Shown piece by piece: positions 54,900 to 64,000 of a stretch of 64,000 nucleotides of DNA; position 1 is the stretch's first letter; the number at the start of each line of letters is the position of its first letter. The position numbers and the translations under genes are program-made. The stretch comes from Neocallimastix lanati (nom. inval.) (Eukaryota > Neocallimastigomycota > Neocallimastigomycetes > Neocallimastigales > Neocallimastigaceae): NCBI GenBank assembly GCA_016946835.1, contig JACVTC010000214.1, positions 1 through 64,000 of the forward strand, written 5' to 3'. The notes beneath the pieces were generated by a model. That model made no database searches. It was given only the letters and a program-made list of their open reading frames with translations, and was not told the origin of the DNA.

Positions 54900-55740
54900 A
54901 TTTTTTTTTAATGATCAATAATTAGAATTCCAGTTGCGGAATTTAATAAATTATATATTTACATTAAGAATTTACAAGAATTAAACAAAATAAGAGAAGA
55001 ATAAGAGAAGAACAAATTCCAGATGTTACCTTAAATGAAGAATTATTAAAGCAAAGCATAACTAAATTGAAAGATAAAATAAGTGAATTAAAGAAAAATA
55101 TTTTGAAGAAGATAATATTATTCAAATTATAAAAAAAAAAAAACAAAAGAGAAAATATTAGTAAGCAAAAATCTCTATGAAGATAACATAAATATTCTTA
55201 ATTCAGGAAGAGAACAATTCAATAATTGGAAAGAAAATATTACAAAGAAAATGTTCTTCACAGTCCAAGAAGATCAATAAATTAAATTGTGAAATTGAAT
55301 ATTTAAAACTTGGTAAAAGTAGTAATTTAAAAAAAAATTAATTAGTGACATATTAAATGGAAATATCATTTAAATTCACAAATTGAATTATTAAAGTTTG
55401 AACATAATGTTAATATCACATATTTAGAGAATTCATTTAAACAAAATGATAATAGAATTAAAGAATTGAATGGAATAATAACTTTAAATAAGAAGAATAT
55501 AATAAATTAGAGGATAAATTGAACATTAATAATAAAAATTATAATGAATAAAAAAAAATAATATTAACTGAAGAAAGGGTTCTACTTTATTATTGATAAA
55601 ATAAATAAAACAGCAAAAAGAATATACTTGGAGTGATCTTTAGGAAAGTCTTGAAAATGAAAATAAATTAAATGAAGTATTAGAATAAGAATTTAGGAAT
55701 TTGCAAAATAAAAAAATAAAAAAATAATTTTTTTGATACA
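54900..55740 (+). mobile_element. Decayed coiled-coil coding inside element F
   Basis: Short frames on the plus strand encode Lys/Glu/Asn/Leu-rich helical pieces with heptad-like spacing (KIREE, NILNSGREQFNNWKENIT, CEIEYLKLGKSSNL, NKLEDKLNINNKN). No gag or pol motif is present. It could be a captured host coiled-coil gene or a private ORF of the element. Broken in many places. Confidence 0.45.
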
Positions 55741-56029
55741 ATTCCAATTGATCCTGAATTTTTAAAAATTATTATAAAAATTTTTAATATATGGTAATAT
55801 ATAAATTAAATTATTTAATTTAAATATTTCAATTAATACATATATTAAAATATATTTTAAACTACACAAAAATTTTAATTTTAAGAATTAATGAAAATAT
55901 ATTATAATAAAAAAAAAAAAAATTATTATGTAAATATTTAATTATATAGTTAATTAAAAATTTAAATAAGATAAAAAAAAAAAAAAAAAAAAAATTAGAT
56001 AGTTAATAATATAAGAAAATTTTTGCCTT

Positions 56030-56064
56030 TGCTATAGTATAGCATAGTCTTTGCGGGGGCATCT
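56030..56064 (+). promoter_or_regulatory. Hairpin and polypurine tract of element F
   Basis: TGCTATA-G-TATAGCA (56030-56044) is a perfect 7-bp stem, followed by CATAGTCTTT and GCGGGGGCATC, then the 3' LTR. Same order as in element C and at 9744, but unrelated stem bases. Confidence 0.65.
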
Positions 56065-56579
56065 TGATAAAGAATGAAATAATGATATTTTTTTACATAA
56101 ATTCTTAATTTATTATATAAAAATATATTATTATATTCTACTATTAATAATTTTCTTATATTCTATATTAATAATTTTTCATATTAATTAAATTTTATTA
56201 ATATTAATTTATGTAATTAATTTATATGATTGGATTTTAATAATGTAATTAAATAATATAAAATATGTATAATCCATATTTTTTTTATGAAGGGGGCCTT
56301 TCTGAGAAAAGAATTAGAAATAGTAGAAAAAAAAATGAATTAGGAATAGTAATAATTGAAAAGTTTCCCATATTGTTATAAAAATAAATATTAATATTAA
56401 TAAAGTATTTTTAACAATAAAATAATTATATAATTTATAAATAATAAATATTTTTAATAATAGTTCTTTAAATAAAATTTATAATGTGTAGTAATAATTT
56501 CTTTTAGTGTAATTTAGTAGTTAGTTAATTTATCTATTTATTTAATGTTCACACTCCATTTACAATATGAACCTCAACA
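56065..56579 (+). repeat. 3' LTR of element F
   Basis: TGATAAAGAATG to ACCTCAACA, 515 bp, nearly identical to 53658-54193 apart from small gaps. Confidence 0.85.
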
Positions 56580-56783
56580 TTTAATTATTAGTTTTAAAAG
56601 TTTATTGAAAAATAATACTAAATATTAAAAATAATAAAATAATTGTAATTATTGATTCTGTTATTCCCATCGAAACTAAGAAACCTACAATAGAGTGAAG
56701 TTATAAACAAAAATTGAGGTAAACAAAGGATCAGGAGATCCAAAGAATTAAAGTTTACTTGGAGAGTAATCAAGGAAATAAAT

Positions 56784-56968
56784 TAACTTAAAAAGGAGCT
56801 TGAAAACAAAATAAATAGACTGATTACCACTAATCAAGCTCAACAACAAGAAATAGAAAATCTCAGAAAGCTGAATTGGAGCCAAGGGATAGAAGATATT
56901 GCAACGATATCATTAAATGTTATTAACAAATTTCTTAATACTGATTTTATTAAATCTTCCTGAATATC
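56784..56968 (+). other. Open coiled-coil-like stretch, plus strand
   Basis: About 60 codons starting LKKELENKINRLITTNQAQQ, then EIENLRKL, with good heptad spacing. The C-terminal third overlaps, antisense, the minus-strand pol of element I (from 56840). It may be a remnant of a coiled-coil gene like the one in element F, which ends 200 bp to the left, or it may be chance. Confidence 0.3.
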
Positions 56969-57560
56969 CATACCTTCTAAAACTAATTCTATAATAGTTC
57001 TTTTATCACCTTTTATGGTTGTAAAAATAGTATTGGCAGATATTGAGAAATTATCATCATATAAATAACATAATAAGGCTTGTGAATGAAAAATGAATAT
57101 ATCTTCTATCGGAACTAAGGGAACCAATTTATTTTCCTTACTTTTAATTGATAAGTATTTGTCCACAGTATTTACAATAATTCTATGATCACGCTGAGTT
57201 TTCAAACCAATAATAATATCATAAAAGGAGTCATTTTTTTCAGATATTCTAAAATTACTTGAATCTTTAAATTTCCTAAATTAATTGAACTATTTTATAT
57301 ACACATTCTTCAGCATCAGACATAGCTTGATGAACTTTACATGCAACTGAACCAATTATTTAATAATTTTTAATAGAATTATTTAAAAGGTTACGATACT
57401 ATAATTTCATCATCACCTTTAGATTTTCTAAAACTTTTAGTCACATCCGAACGTAAGGAACTACTTATATTAATATGAGCTGGAGTATTCTTCAATTCCT
57501 CTAATATGTTGTATAACTCTACCCCATCCATTAATTGAATTATTTGATTAACTCTAGGTG
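56840..57560 (-). mobile_element. Element I protease and RT lead
   Basis: A stretch near 57500 reads YNILEELKNTPAHINISSSL, parallel to the protease lead in B and E. 56840-57205 gives a retropepsin tail (VPLVPIEDIFIFHSQALLCY) and a lead to RT ending NDIVAISS, like IDLVATSKEEL in B. Broken. Confidence 0.6.
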
Positions 57561-57696
57561 GTTTCTTGTTGTTTTAATTTTATTATTTTATTATTTTCAT
57601 TAATATTTAAAGAATTTTTATTATCTTGATTTGTTTTCCTTGCAAATATACTAGGGTTGGCATTTCGATTAAAGGAAGTTAGCATTCTTACCTTAT

Positions 57697-59350
57697 CTAG
57701 TTTTTTTGTGAATATAAGGAATTAATGCAATTTTCATGATTTGGATCATTTTCGAACCTAGCAAGAGCAACGCAATCTTTCAAAACGTGATCTGTTTGAT
57801 GACAAAAATAACAAGATTTAATTTTTATATTTTTCATCCGATTAGTTAAATCAACCATAATGTCAGGATTATTATTATTAATTGAGTTATCTTTTATATT
57901 ACCATTATTGTTGTTATTATTTTTATAATTATTACCATTGTTACTATTAAAATCTGTGTTTCTAAAATTTCCATTGTTGTTATTATTATTATAATTATTA
58001 CCATTGTTACTAGTAAAATTTGTGTTTTCAAATTTTCCATTGTTGCTTAAATTTCTCAAACCGGTCGAATTCACTCTAGATGATGAATTTAATGAAAAAT
58101 TATTAAATCTTTTTATTCTATTAAAATTTCCTGAATTATTAATTGTATTAAAATTATTATTGAATGGGGTAAAATTTGAATTATTATTATTATATTGATT
58201 CATGAAGATATTATTATAATTTAATCTACCAGATTTAAAAAAATTATTTCTTCTATTATAATTACTGGTATTACCATAAGAACTCCACATTTCTTGGTTT
58301 CCTTGGGTTTCATTTAATATATTTTCATACATTTCGGTAAAGTTACAGGCAGTTTCGAGATCAGAAACTTCAGCCATTGAGACTGCATTTTCATAATCAA
58401 TTACTGAAATAGCGGATTGATCTGTAGTATATAGCTGATCATATAGCTATAAGAATCTTGTATTAAAGTAATAGATACTTTCATTTGGATTAATCATAAT
58501 TTGTTGTGATTTGTCGTAATTTGTCGTAATTTGTCTTCTTTCATATTTTTTTCCAATATTTCTTTTTAAACAGGGTTACACATTCATCTAGTGTTATAAT
58601 ACGACCCACCTTAATTCGCTTTGAGTGAAGGACCCAAACAATATCATCCTCACAAGCTACAATAATATTACTAAATTTACCTTCATCACTAAATATATGC
58701 TCTTGTAAAGATTTAATAAATCTTTAATGCATTAAATAGTTTAATTTTTCGTACAATTAATTTATTTAATGTATATGAAATTTTAATTTAATTAGTTTAG
58801 TTAGCCTAGATTAGTTTTAAATAGTTAAATATTAATTTATGAATAATCTTAAATAGTTAATATTAATAAAAATAGTTTTTCAATATTAAATATATAATAA
58901 AAATTATAAGTATTAAAATAATAAATAAAATAAATAGTTTAATAAATTAATTTTGTTTTAGTAAATTAATAAATAATAAAATTATTAATTAAAAATCTTT
59001 TGTTTATAAATAAATAGCTTTATATATATTATTAAATAACATCATTTATTAATAATGTAGTAAGAAAAAATATAAATACATGTAATTTTTCTCAATTAAA
59101 TCGATGTATTAGTTATTAACTATTTTATAGTTAATAATAAAAATTAATAAAAGAATTTACTTATTTTTTTTTGTTTAAATTGTGTAGTGTTTTTTTATTG
59201 TTATAATCTGTTTTAATTGACGGATTGATAACAGCTCTCTTCTAAACAAGTCAGTAATACAGAACTTCCAGATCTCCGCATCTTTATGAACACCTCCAAT
59301 CCTTGGTATAGTTCTAGTATCAACATCCTCATTATCCACTAGTAGATGAA
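57697..59350 (-). mobile_element. Element I gag, with nested LTR
   Basis: From high to low: EIWKFCITDLFR, then (after the nested LTR) SNIIVACEDDIVWVLHSKR, TLDECVTLFKKKYWKKYEKR, LYDQLYTTDQSAISVIDYEN and AEVSDLETACNFTEMYENIL. An Asn-rich tail and zinc knuckle CYFCHQTDHVLKDC (about 57780-57825) follow. The first part resembles the fragment at 1102-1465. Broken. Confidence 0.75.
58704..59233 (+). repeat. Solo LTR G in element I
   Basis: 530 bp, TGTAAAGATTTAATAAATC to GGATTGATAACA, with a perfect 5-bp duplication GCTCT (58699-58703, 59234-59238). Opposite in orientation to the other G copies at 32103 and 39079. Confidence 0.88.
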
Positions 59351-59379
59351 CCTGACATCTTCACAAAATCCAGGATAAT

Positions 59380-59735
59380 AAATATTTTATATATATATAT
59401 AATAAATTTAACAATATAGTTTTATTAACTAATAAAAACGCGTTTATTATTTTATAACAATTAAATATATAATTTAGTTGCCATTAAATTTTTTTTTACT
59501 ATATATTATTATTTATTACTATTATTTATTATTATTATTTTAATTTTTTATTATTATTTATATACTATTTAATACTAATTATTACTATTTTATTTTTAAT
59601 TTATTTTTATTTTTATTTTATTTTTATTTTATTTTTATTTTTATTTTTATTTTATTTTTATTTTATTTTTATTTTATTTTTATTTTATTTTTATTTTTAT
59701 TTTAATTTTATATTATAATAAACTAATAACTAATA
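59380..59735. repeat. TATA and TTTTTATTTTA microsatellites
   Basis: A TATATA run at 59389-59402 and a block of TTTTTATTTTA units at 59590-59705 within A/T-rich leader sequence of element I. No coding. Confidence 0.7.
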
Positions 59736-59894
59736 ATTAAAGGCTTATTCGTTTTTATACTGGTTCAAACTCCCAGTTATCTTTAATTACAAAAAAATAT
59801 TACAATTAATTAACTTATCACTATTAACTAAATTTAAATAGTATTAAAGAATTATTCGTTTTTATCCTGGTCCAAATTTCCAGCTGCCTTTAAT
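59736..59894 (-). promoter_or_regulatory. Twin leader hairpins of element I
   Basis: Two units 107 bp apart, each with outer ATTAAAG/CTTTAAT and inner CTGG/CCAG (59736-59787 and 59843-59894). Both keep the middle TTATTCGTTTTTAT string. They lie between primer site and gag, like the arrays of B and F. Confidence 0.7.
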
Positions 59895-59981
59895 TAATAA
59901 GCATATAATAAAATATTATAATAAAAATATATCTCTTAATGAAACACTTATAAAAATAATACAACTATATTACTATACATT

Positions 59982-59997
59982 CCCGATATCTTCACCG
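59982..59997 (-). other. Primer-like site of element I
   Basis: The minus strand reads CGGTGAAGATATCGGG, two differences from TGGTGGAGATATCGGG in element F. It lies 5 bases from the left edge of LTR J. Confidence 0.6.
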
Positions 59998-60002
59998 ATT
60001 TT

Positions 60003-60575
60003 TGATATACAGGAGTATAATAATAGTTATATATTTATTTAATTTATTATTCCTTTTCCTAATTAATTAAAAACCCTCCTTCTAAAATAATTTTATTAGA
60101 AATTGGTTATTATTAGGAAACTACATTTTAAAATTATAAATTTAATAATATATAATACATTTGGAATATATAATATTAATTATATATATAAGAATACAAA
60201 ATCAATATTTAAATAATAAATGTATATTATATTAAGAATATAAAGTAAATATAAAATAATACATAATAATATATTATATTATGATAAAGTTCAATTAAGA
60301 AATTAACTTTAGTTACTTAGGGGTTTTAAGTATAGTTTCTTTTTATGATCTTTTTATTTATTTATTGTATATTTATGAACTATTTAGCTCTCTGAGCAAA
60401 TGAATTATTTTTGTACAATTTATACTTTATCTTAATTATAAATTTTATATTATTATAAGATATAATGATTACTATGAAATATATAAATAATATTAAGGAG
60501 TAAACGTCAGTTGTTATAACAATATTCTCTAATAAAATTCCTATTAATAAAAGTACATCGAAGAGTTGTATATCA
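60003..60575. repeat. LTR J, with primer sites on both sides
   Basis: 573 bp, TGATATACAGGAG to GTTGTATATCA, with inverted TGATATACA/TGTATATCA ends. A plus-strand primer site lies right of it and a minus-strand one left of it, so it could serve as 5' LTR for either neighbour. Only one orientation can be original. No second copy is present in the window. Confidence 0.65.
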
Positions 60576-60577
60576 TT

Positions 60578-60593
60578 TGGTGGAGATATCGGC
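60578..60593 (+). other. Primer-binding site of element J
   Basis: TGGTGGAGATATCGGC, two bases after LTR J. One difference from element F's site. Confidence 0.7.
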
Positions 60594-60732
60594 TCTTGTG
60601 GGAGGAAAAATATATTTATTAAATTTTAATATTATTTTTTTAAATAAAATAAAATAAATTTAATACAAAAAAAAATTGCTTTAGATTAAAGAATTTTTCA
60701 GTCAATTAGAAAATAGAATTAAAGTTAAAAAT

Positions 60733-61404
60733 ATGACTGAAGAATTAATAAAGAATCAAATTAAACTAATGTAATTCCAATGCATTAAAATCCTTTCAGA
60801 TACAAATAAGGATGTTGATGCTTGGTATAATCAAATAAAGTCTTGGATCACTATTTACCAAATTACTGATGAAGAAGAAACTTTTAATAATTGTAAATTT
60901 AAAGTGATTGGTAAAAGTATCCATTGTCTTAATGCATTAGTAACTAAAGATGTGGATAATAATATTGTTTATCCATCTTTAGAAGAAATACGGGATGCTC
61001 TTTTAGAATTTCACGATTTATATATGGACCCAGAAGACATTATTGATAAACTTAAAAATATGACGATTTCTACTAGAGGAAATATAAAAGAATTTAACAA
61101 AGAATATAAAGAATTATATAATAAACTTGATGAAGATGATCGAAAATGCATTTCCGTTTCTGACTAACTGAAGTCAATTTTTAACAAGAAAGAAAGCATG
61201 GAAAGATGTTAAACTTGCGGTAAAAAGAATTAGTCTAACTAAAGCCTTTTCTACAGCTGAATTAATTGATGAAGTTGAAAATGAATGTGGAAAAAGAACT
61301 AGTAACTCTAATGGAAATTCTTCTTACAATCAAAAATTTAATTCACATAATAACAAAAATTTTAATAATAACCCAGTCAATCATGAATCACGTGATAATA
61401 ATTT
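60733..61404 (+). mobile_element. Element J gag (cut by element K)
   Basis: Starts MTEELIKNQIKL. It continues WYNQIKSWITIYQITDEEET, LNALVTKDVDNNIVYPSLEE, FNKEYKELYNKLDEDDRKCI and an Asn-rich tail. The EFNKEYKELYNKL string parallels SFNNRYRRLYHDL in C. Broken in a few places. The LTR of element K begins at 61405, so J is interrupted there. Confidence 0.7.
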
Positions 61405-61791
61405 TGATATGCAGGACTTTTATGTGCAATAATTTATAAGCAGTGGGTTTTTAAAATAATGGTTGTTTAGTAAATTTTATTAATCAAATTATAATATTCG
61501 TACAATTAAAATAATAATTCTAATTCCTAAAAATTTACAAGAGAGTTCTCACTTTCTATTATAAATAATTTAATCTATTTATAAGAAATAGGTATAATAT
61601 TAATTATATATTCTAATATATAAACTATATAAATTTTATATGAATTAAAGTATTATAATTATTATAATTATAATAATACATATTGAAATAAAATAAAATA
61701 AAATAATTATTATCAAAAAGATATAAATTTAATATTTAATAATTATTATTAAATATACAAATATGTTACTACATATAATTGTTTCATATCA
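61405..61791 (-). repeat. LTR K, 3' LTR
   Basis: 387 bp, TGATATGCAGGAC to TTTCATATCA on the plus strand. A right-hand part of the same LTR is found at 1470-1650. Confidence 0.8.
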
Positions 61792-62103
61792 AAAATGCCC
61801 TTGCTAAAAATTAAACTATATATTTTTTTATAAAAGAAAATATAAGGTTTAATTAATATAAATAATAATTTTAAAATTTTATTTTCTTTTATATTTATAA
61901 TTCCTATTTGTCCGTTTAGTATCTACGCTAATTAATAATCTCCTTTAACGCGATCTCAGGTTTGGGCATCATAATTTTATTAATATTTATTTTATTTTTA
62001 TCATTATTTTGAATATAAATATATGGAATTTTAATTATTTTCTTAATTTTATTAATTCTTATTTTCTTATCACAACTAACATTTACAAAACTACTAGATT
62101 CAT

Positions 62104-62430
62104 CTATCGGAGAATTTTTATTAATAATTTTCTTTCTTTTATATTAATATTATTATTAAGTGAATACACTTTATTTATAAATTGCTTATTTTTATTATCA
62201 TTTGGAATAATCTGAATATTGTTTATTTTTGAATTTTTATTAATAATAACATTTGATTCCATTACCAAACAAGGAGTTATAGATTTATTAGTTCTATTAT
62301 TAATGAGTTCAACTTTTAATGGTTCATTAATATTTATTATTTCTTTTATATTTTTATTACTATTTCTCTTGTTAATTATATTTTCAGAATTCTCAATAAT
62401 ATCATTATTATTGAAATTAATATTTTCCAT
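62104..62430 (-). mobile_element. Element K Asn-rich ORF
   Basis: 108 codons, MENINFNNNDIIENSENIIN at the start, then a less simple stretch (EPLKVELINNRTNKSITPCL) and a basic end. No domain recognised. It could be the continuation of the protease-like ORF upstream. Confidence 0.4.
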
Positions 62431-62548
62431 ATAATTAGTAATATTTATTTTTACAATACTATTAATTTCAATATTATTATTTTGATTTTTCTTTATATTT
62501 GCACTATCCTTGAAATTATTTTTGCTTTCTTCTTTAGTAATTATAATG

Positions 62549-62741
62549 TTATTTTTTTATTTCGCATTTACTATTATTACTATTTGCTATTTTATTATTT
62601 TCTCTGAAATTATCCAATTTTAACGTGTTTAATTTATTTAGTTTCCCGTTTATTATGTCATCAACCGCGTCATTTTTAGTATTTTTAATTTTATTACTAT
62701 TATTGCTATTTTTGCTATTATTATTATAAATGTTATTATTA

Positions 62742-62776
<35 letters not shown>

Positions 62777-63199
62777 TTCTTCATTTTTATTGATTCTTTT
62801 ATTTAAAACAGATAATTTTTCAAGTTTGATTACCACTCTAAATTCATAAGTTCCTTGCTTCAAAAGAATTAAATTGTCTCTTAGGTCAATAATATTTCTG
62901 AATTCTCTTTGTATTTTAAAATTCAAACTAACATCATAAAATAGATTTTCTTTCTCAACTACTCTGAATATTACATTTTTTTGAACACCACCAATAGTTA
63001 AATTTAAAATTATAAGTTTAGTTATTCCAGTAATACTTGAGTCATCAATGCAATGATTAAGAATATATTTTTTCAGAAAACTACGATTTACCAAATTATT
63101 TTCACCGTATCCTTTTAAAATACACCTAGCTTCCTTATTATCAACAAGAGCTAATATTCCCATTGCTTCACCATCTACAAACTCATCTTGTTCATCCAC
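62549..63199 (-). mobile_element. Element K retropepsin-like ORF
   Basis: 216 codons. Residues 15-110 have the retropepsin strand pattern of this fungal Ty3 group: RCILKGYGENNLVNRSFL, TKLIILNLTIGGVQKNVIF, FRVVEKENLFYDVSLNF and NIIDLRDNLILL, aligning in order with element E (43985-44300). An Asn run of about 40 residues and a Ser/Lys/Asn tail follow. As the only recognisable domain of K it is puzzling: a protease alone would act on another element's Gag, or the ORF has another role. Fold assigned by pattern. Confidence 0.55.
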
Positions 63200-63902
63200 T
63201 TCATTCTAACTCCAGTTTCAAATCTAACATTTTGAATTAACAATCTTAACAATTTTATTTTTTCTGTTAGGTTATCTTGATTTATATCCATTTTATTTCT
63301 ATATCTATTTTTAAAATGTACTACTAATTAATATTATTAAATATACTACTATTAAAATAAACAATATTTTTATCTTATTATTTATATCTATTGTAATTTT
63401 ATTCCTTAATTTTAGTACTTTTAATCTACATTATTTAAATTTTCCTACTCTTATTTTATTTAAAATAATATTCCTATTATATATTTTATCTAAATTATTC
63501 ACTAAAATGCTAATTAAAATAACAATATTTTTACTATTTCACTCTCTAATTATTATTATTATTTTACTTAAACTACCTTAGTTGTAACACTAATACTATA
63601 TTAATAAATTATTTATATATATATATATATTTATTAGATTTTCCAATATTTTATTTATTTTAAAACAATTTATTTAAACTATACTAAAATGAATGAAATA
63701 ACATATATTGTATAACTTTCTCTTCACCAAAGATAATATAACTATAAATAACAAATAAAAAAAATTAAAAATTTATATCCTAAACAGTATATTTTAATTA
63801 ATCCTAACTGAAGAGAATTTATGTAAATATATACGGATTTATAATTAATTAACAAAATTACTAAATACCACTACTTATAAATTACTTTTTACACAGCACA
63901 TC
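63200..63902 (-). other. Leader of element K
   Basis: A/T-rich sequence between primer site and ORF. A TA microsatellite lies at 63615-63632. No hairpin array as clear as in F was found. Confidence 0.5.
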
Positions 63903-63918
63903 CCCGATATCTCCACCT
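63903..63918 (-). other. Primer-binding site of element K
   Basis: The minus strand reads AGGTGGAGATATCGGG, one difference from element F's site, 5 bases after the LTR end. Confidence 0.7.
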
Positions 63919-63923
63919 ATTTT

Positions 63924-64000
63924 TGATATGCGGGACTTCTATGTGCAATAATTTATAAGTAGTGGGTTTTTAAAATAATGGTTGTTTAGTAAATTTTATT
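63924..64000 (-). repeat. LTR K, 5' LTR (partial, window edge)
   Basis: TGATATGCGGGACTTC onward matches 61405-61481 with four or five differences. Confidence 0.85.

Larger units (their letters stand above)
53658..56579 (+). mobile_element. LTR element F, non-autonomous
   Basis: Two close LTRs (53658-54193 and 56065-56579) flank a 1.87-kb internal region with primer site (54202), hairpin-array leader, decayed coiled-coil coding, and purine tract (GCGGGGGCATC, about 56053-56064). The 4-mer TTTA lies on both sides (53654-53657, 56580-56583). No gag, protease, RT or integrase was recognised. The LTRs differ mainly by small length changes, so it is fairly young; the coding part is broken in many places. 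Confidence 0.85.
56840..59980 (-). mobile_element. Ty3/gypsy element I (broken, truncated)
   Basis: On the minus strand: primer-like site (59982-59997), leader with hairpin repeats, gag (about 59350 to 57697), protease region (about 57560 to 57210) and the connection to RT (IQEDLIKSVLRNLLITFNDI, 56840-57205). RT, RNase H and integrase are missing. A G LTR is nested in gag. Many breaks; old. Confidence 0.75.
61405..64000 (-). mobile_element. LTR element K, runs off the window
   Basis: Minus strand: 5' LTR (from 63924 to beyond 64000), primer site (63903-63918), leader, a protease-like ORF (63199-62549), an Asn-rich ORF (62430-62104) and the 3' LTR (61791-61405). The visible 77 bp of the right LTR match the left LTR with four or five differences, so it is young. 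No gag, RT or integrase was recognised between the LTRs, so it is non-autonomous. It is inserted in element J gag. Confidence 0.75.

Overview
The window is a gene-poor, extremely AT-rich stretch of a eukaryotic nuclear genome. Long runs are almost pure A/T, and Asn-rich protein segments come from AAT repeats. The best pointer to the host is a relic chitin-binding module (CBM18) at 48757-48970 on the minus strand. Its spacing (CGKLNGKNCHTGYCC, then GKTKEYC..GC..KYSTCW) is the style common in anaerobic gut fungi (Neocallimastigomycota). Together with the very low GC and the fungal-type Ty3/gypsy elements this favours such a fungus. A microsporidian or another AT-rich fungus is not excluded. I see no rRNA gene, canonical tRNA gene or CRISPR array.

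Nearly everything recognisable is a retroelement or its remains, often nested.
1-5.1 kb: a Ty3 gag piece, a Ty1/copia gag fossil, and an LTR with an RNase H-integrase fragment.
5.1-10.3 kb: mostly empty A/T DNA, with a beta-trefoil (lectin-like) pseudogene and a short-hairpin array.
10.3-15.2 kb: two copies of an LTR element (family H) head to head, making an inverted repeat with arms of about 1.1 kb.
15.2-18.3 kb: a gag-only LTR element (C) with a solo LTR (D) inside one LTR.
18.3-20 kb: a broken LINE.
21.8-25 kb: an island of higher GC with a leader, a sushi/Tf1-like gag-protease and, joined to it, a CRESS-type Rep helicase.
25.7-31.4 kb: a young Ty1/copia element with a long open pol.
32-38.5 kb: a broken Ty3 element (B), minus strand.
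38.9-47.5 kb: a broken Ty3 element (E), plus strand.
47.5-52 kb: satellites, the CBM18 relic, H-type LTRs and a short secreted-protein gene.
52-56.6 kb: a large solo LTR and element F, which carries coiled-coil-like coding remains and a hairpin-array leader.
56.6-64 kb: Ty3 elements I, J and K, nested or abutting.

The strongest unexplained signal is RNA structure in the Ty3-like elements. Their 5' leaders, just inside the primer-binding site, carry tandem two-tier hairpins whose stems change in sequence but keep pairing (F 54432-54680, B 38678-38790, I 59736-59894; less regular ones at 22150-22377 and 41093-41337). A second hairpin sits just before the polypurine tract in several families, and a third lies beside the TATA-like box inside three unrelated LTR families. 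The other main oddity is the Rep helicase fused to retroelement sequence. Elements with LTRs starting TGATA have 4-bp flanking duplications, while TGTAAAG-type and D LTRs have 5-bp ones. All boundaries, TSDs and pairings were read by eye.
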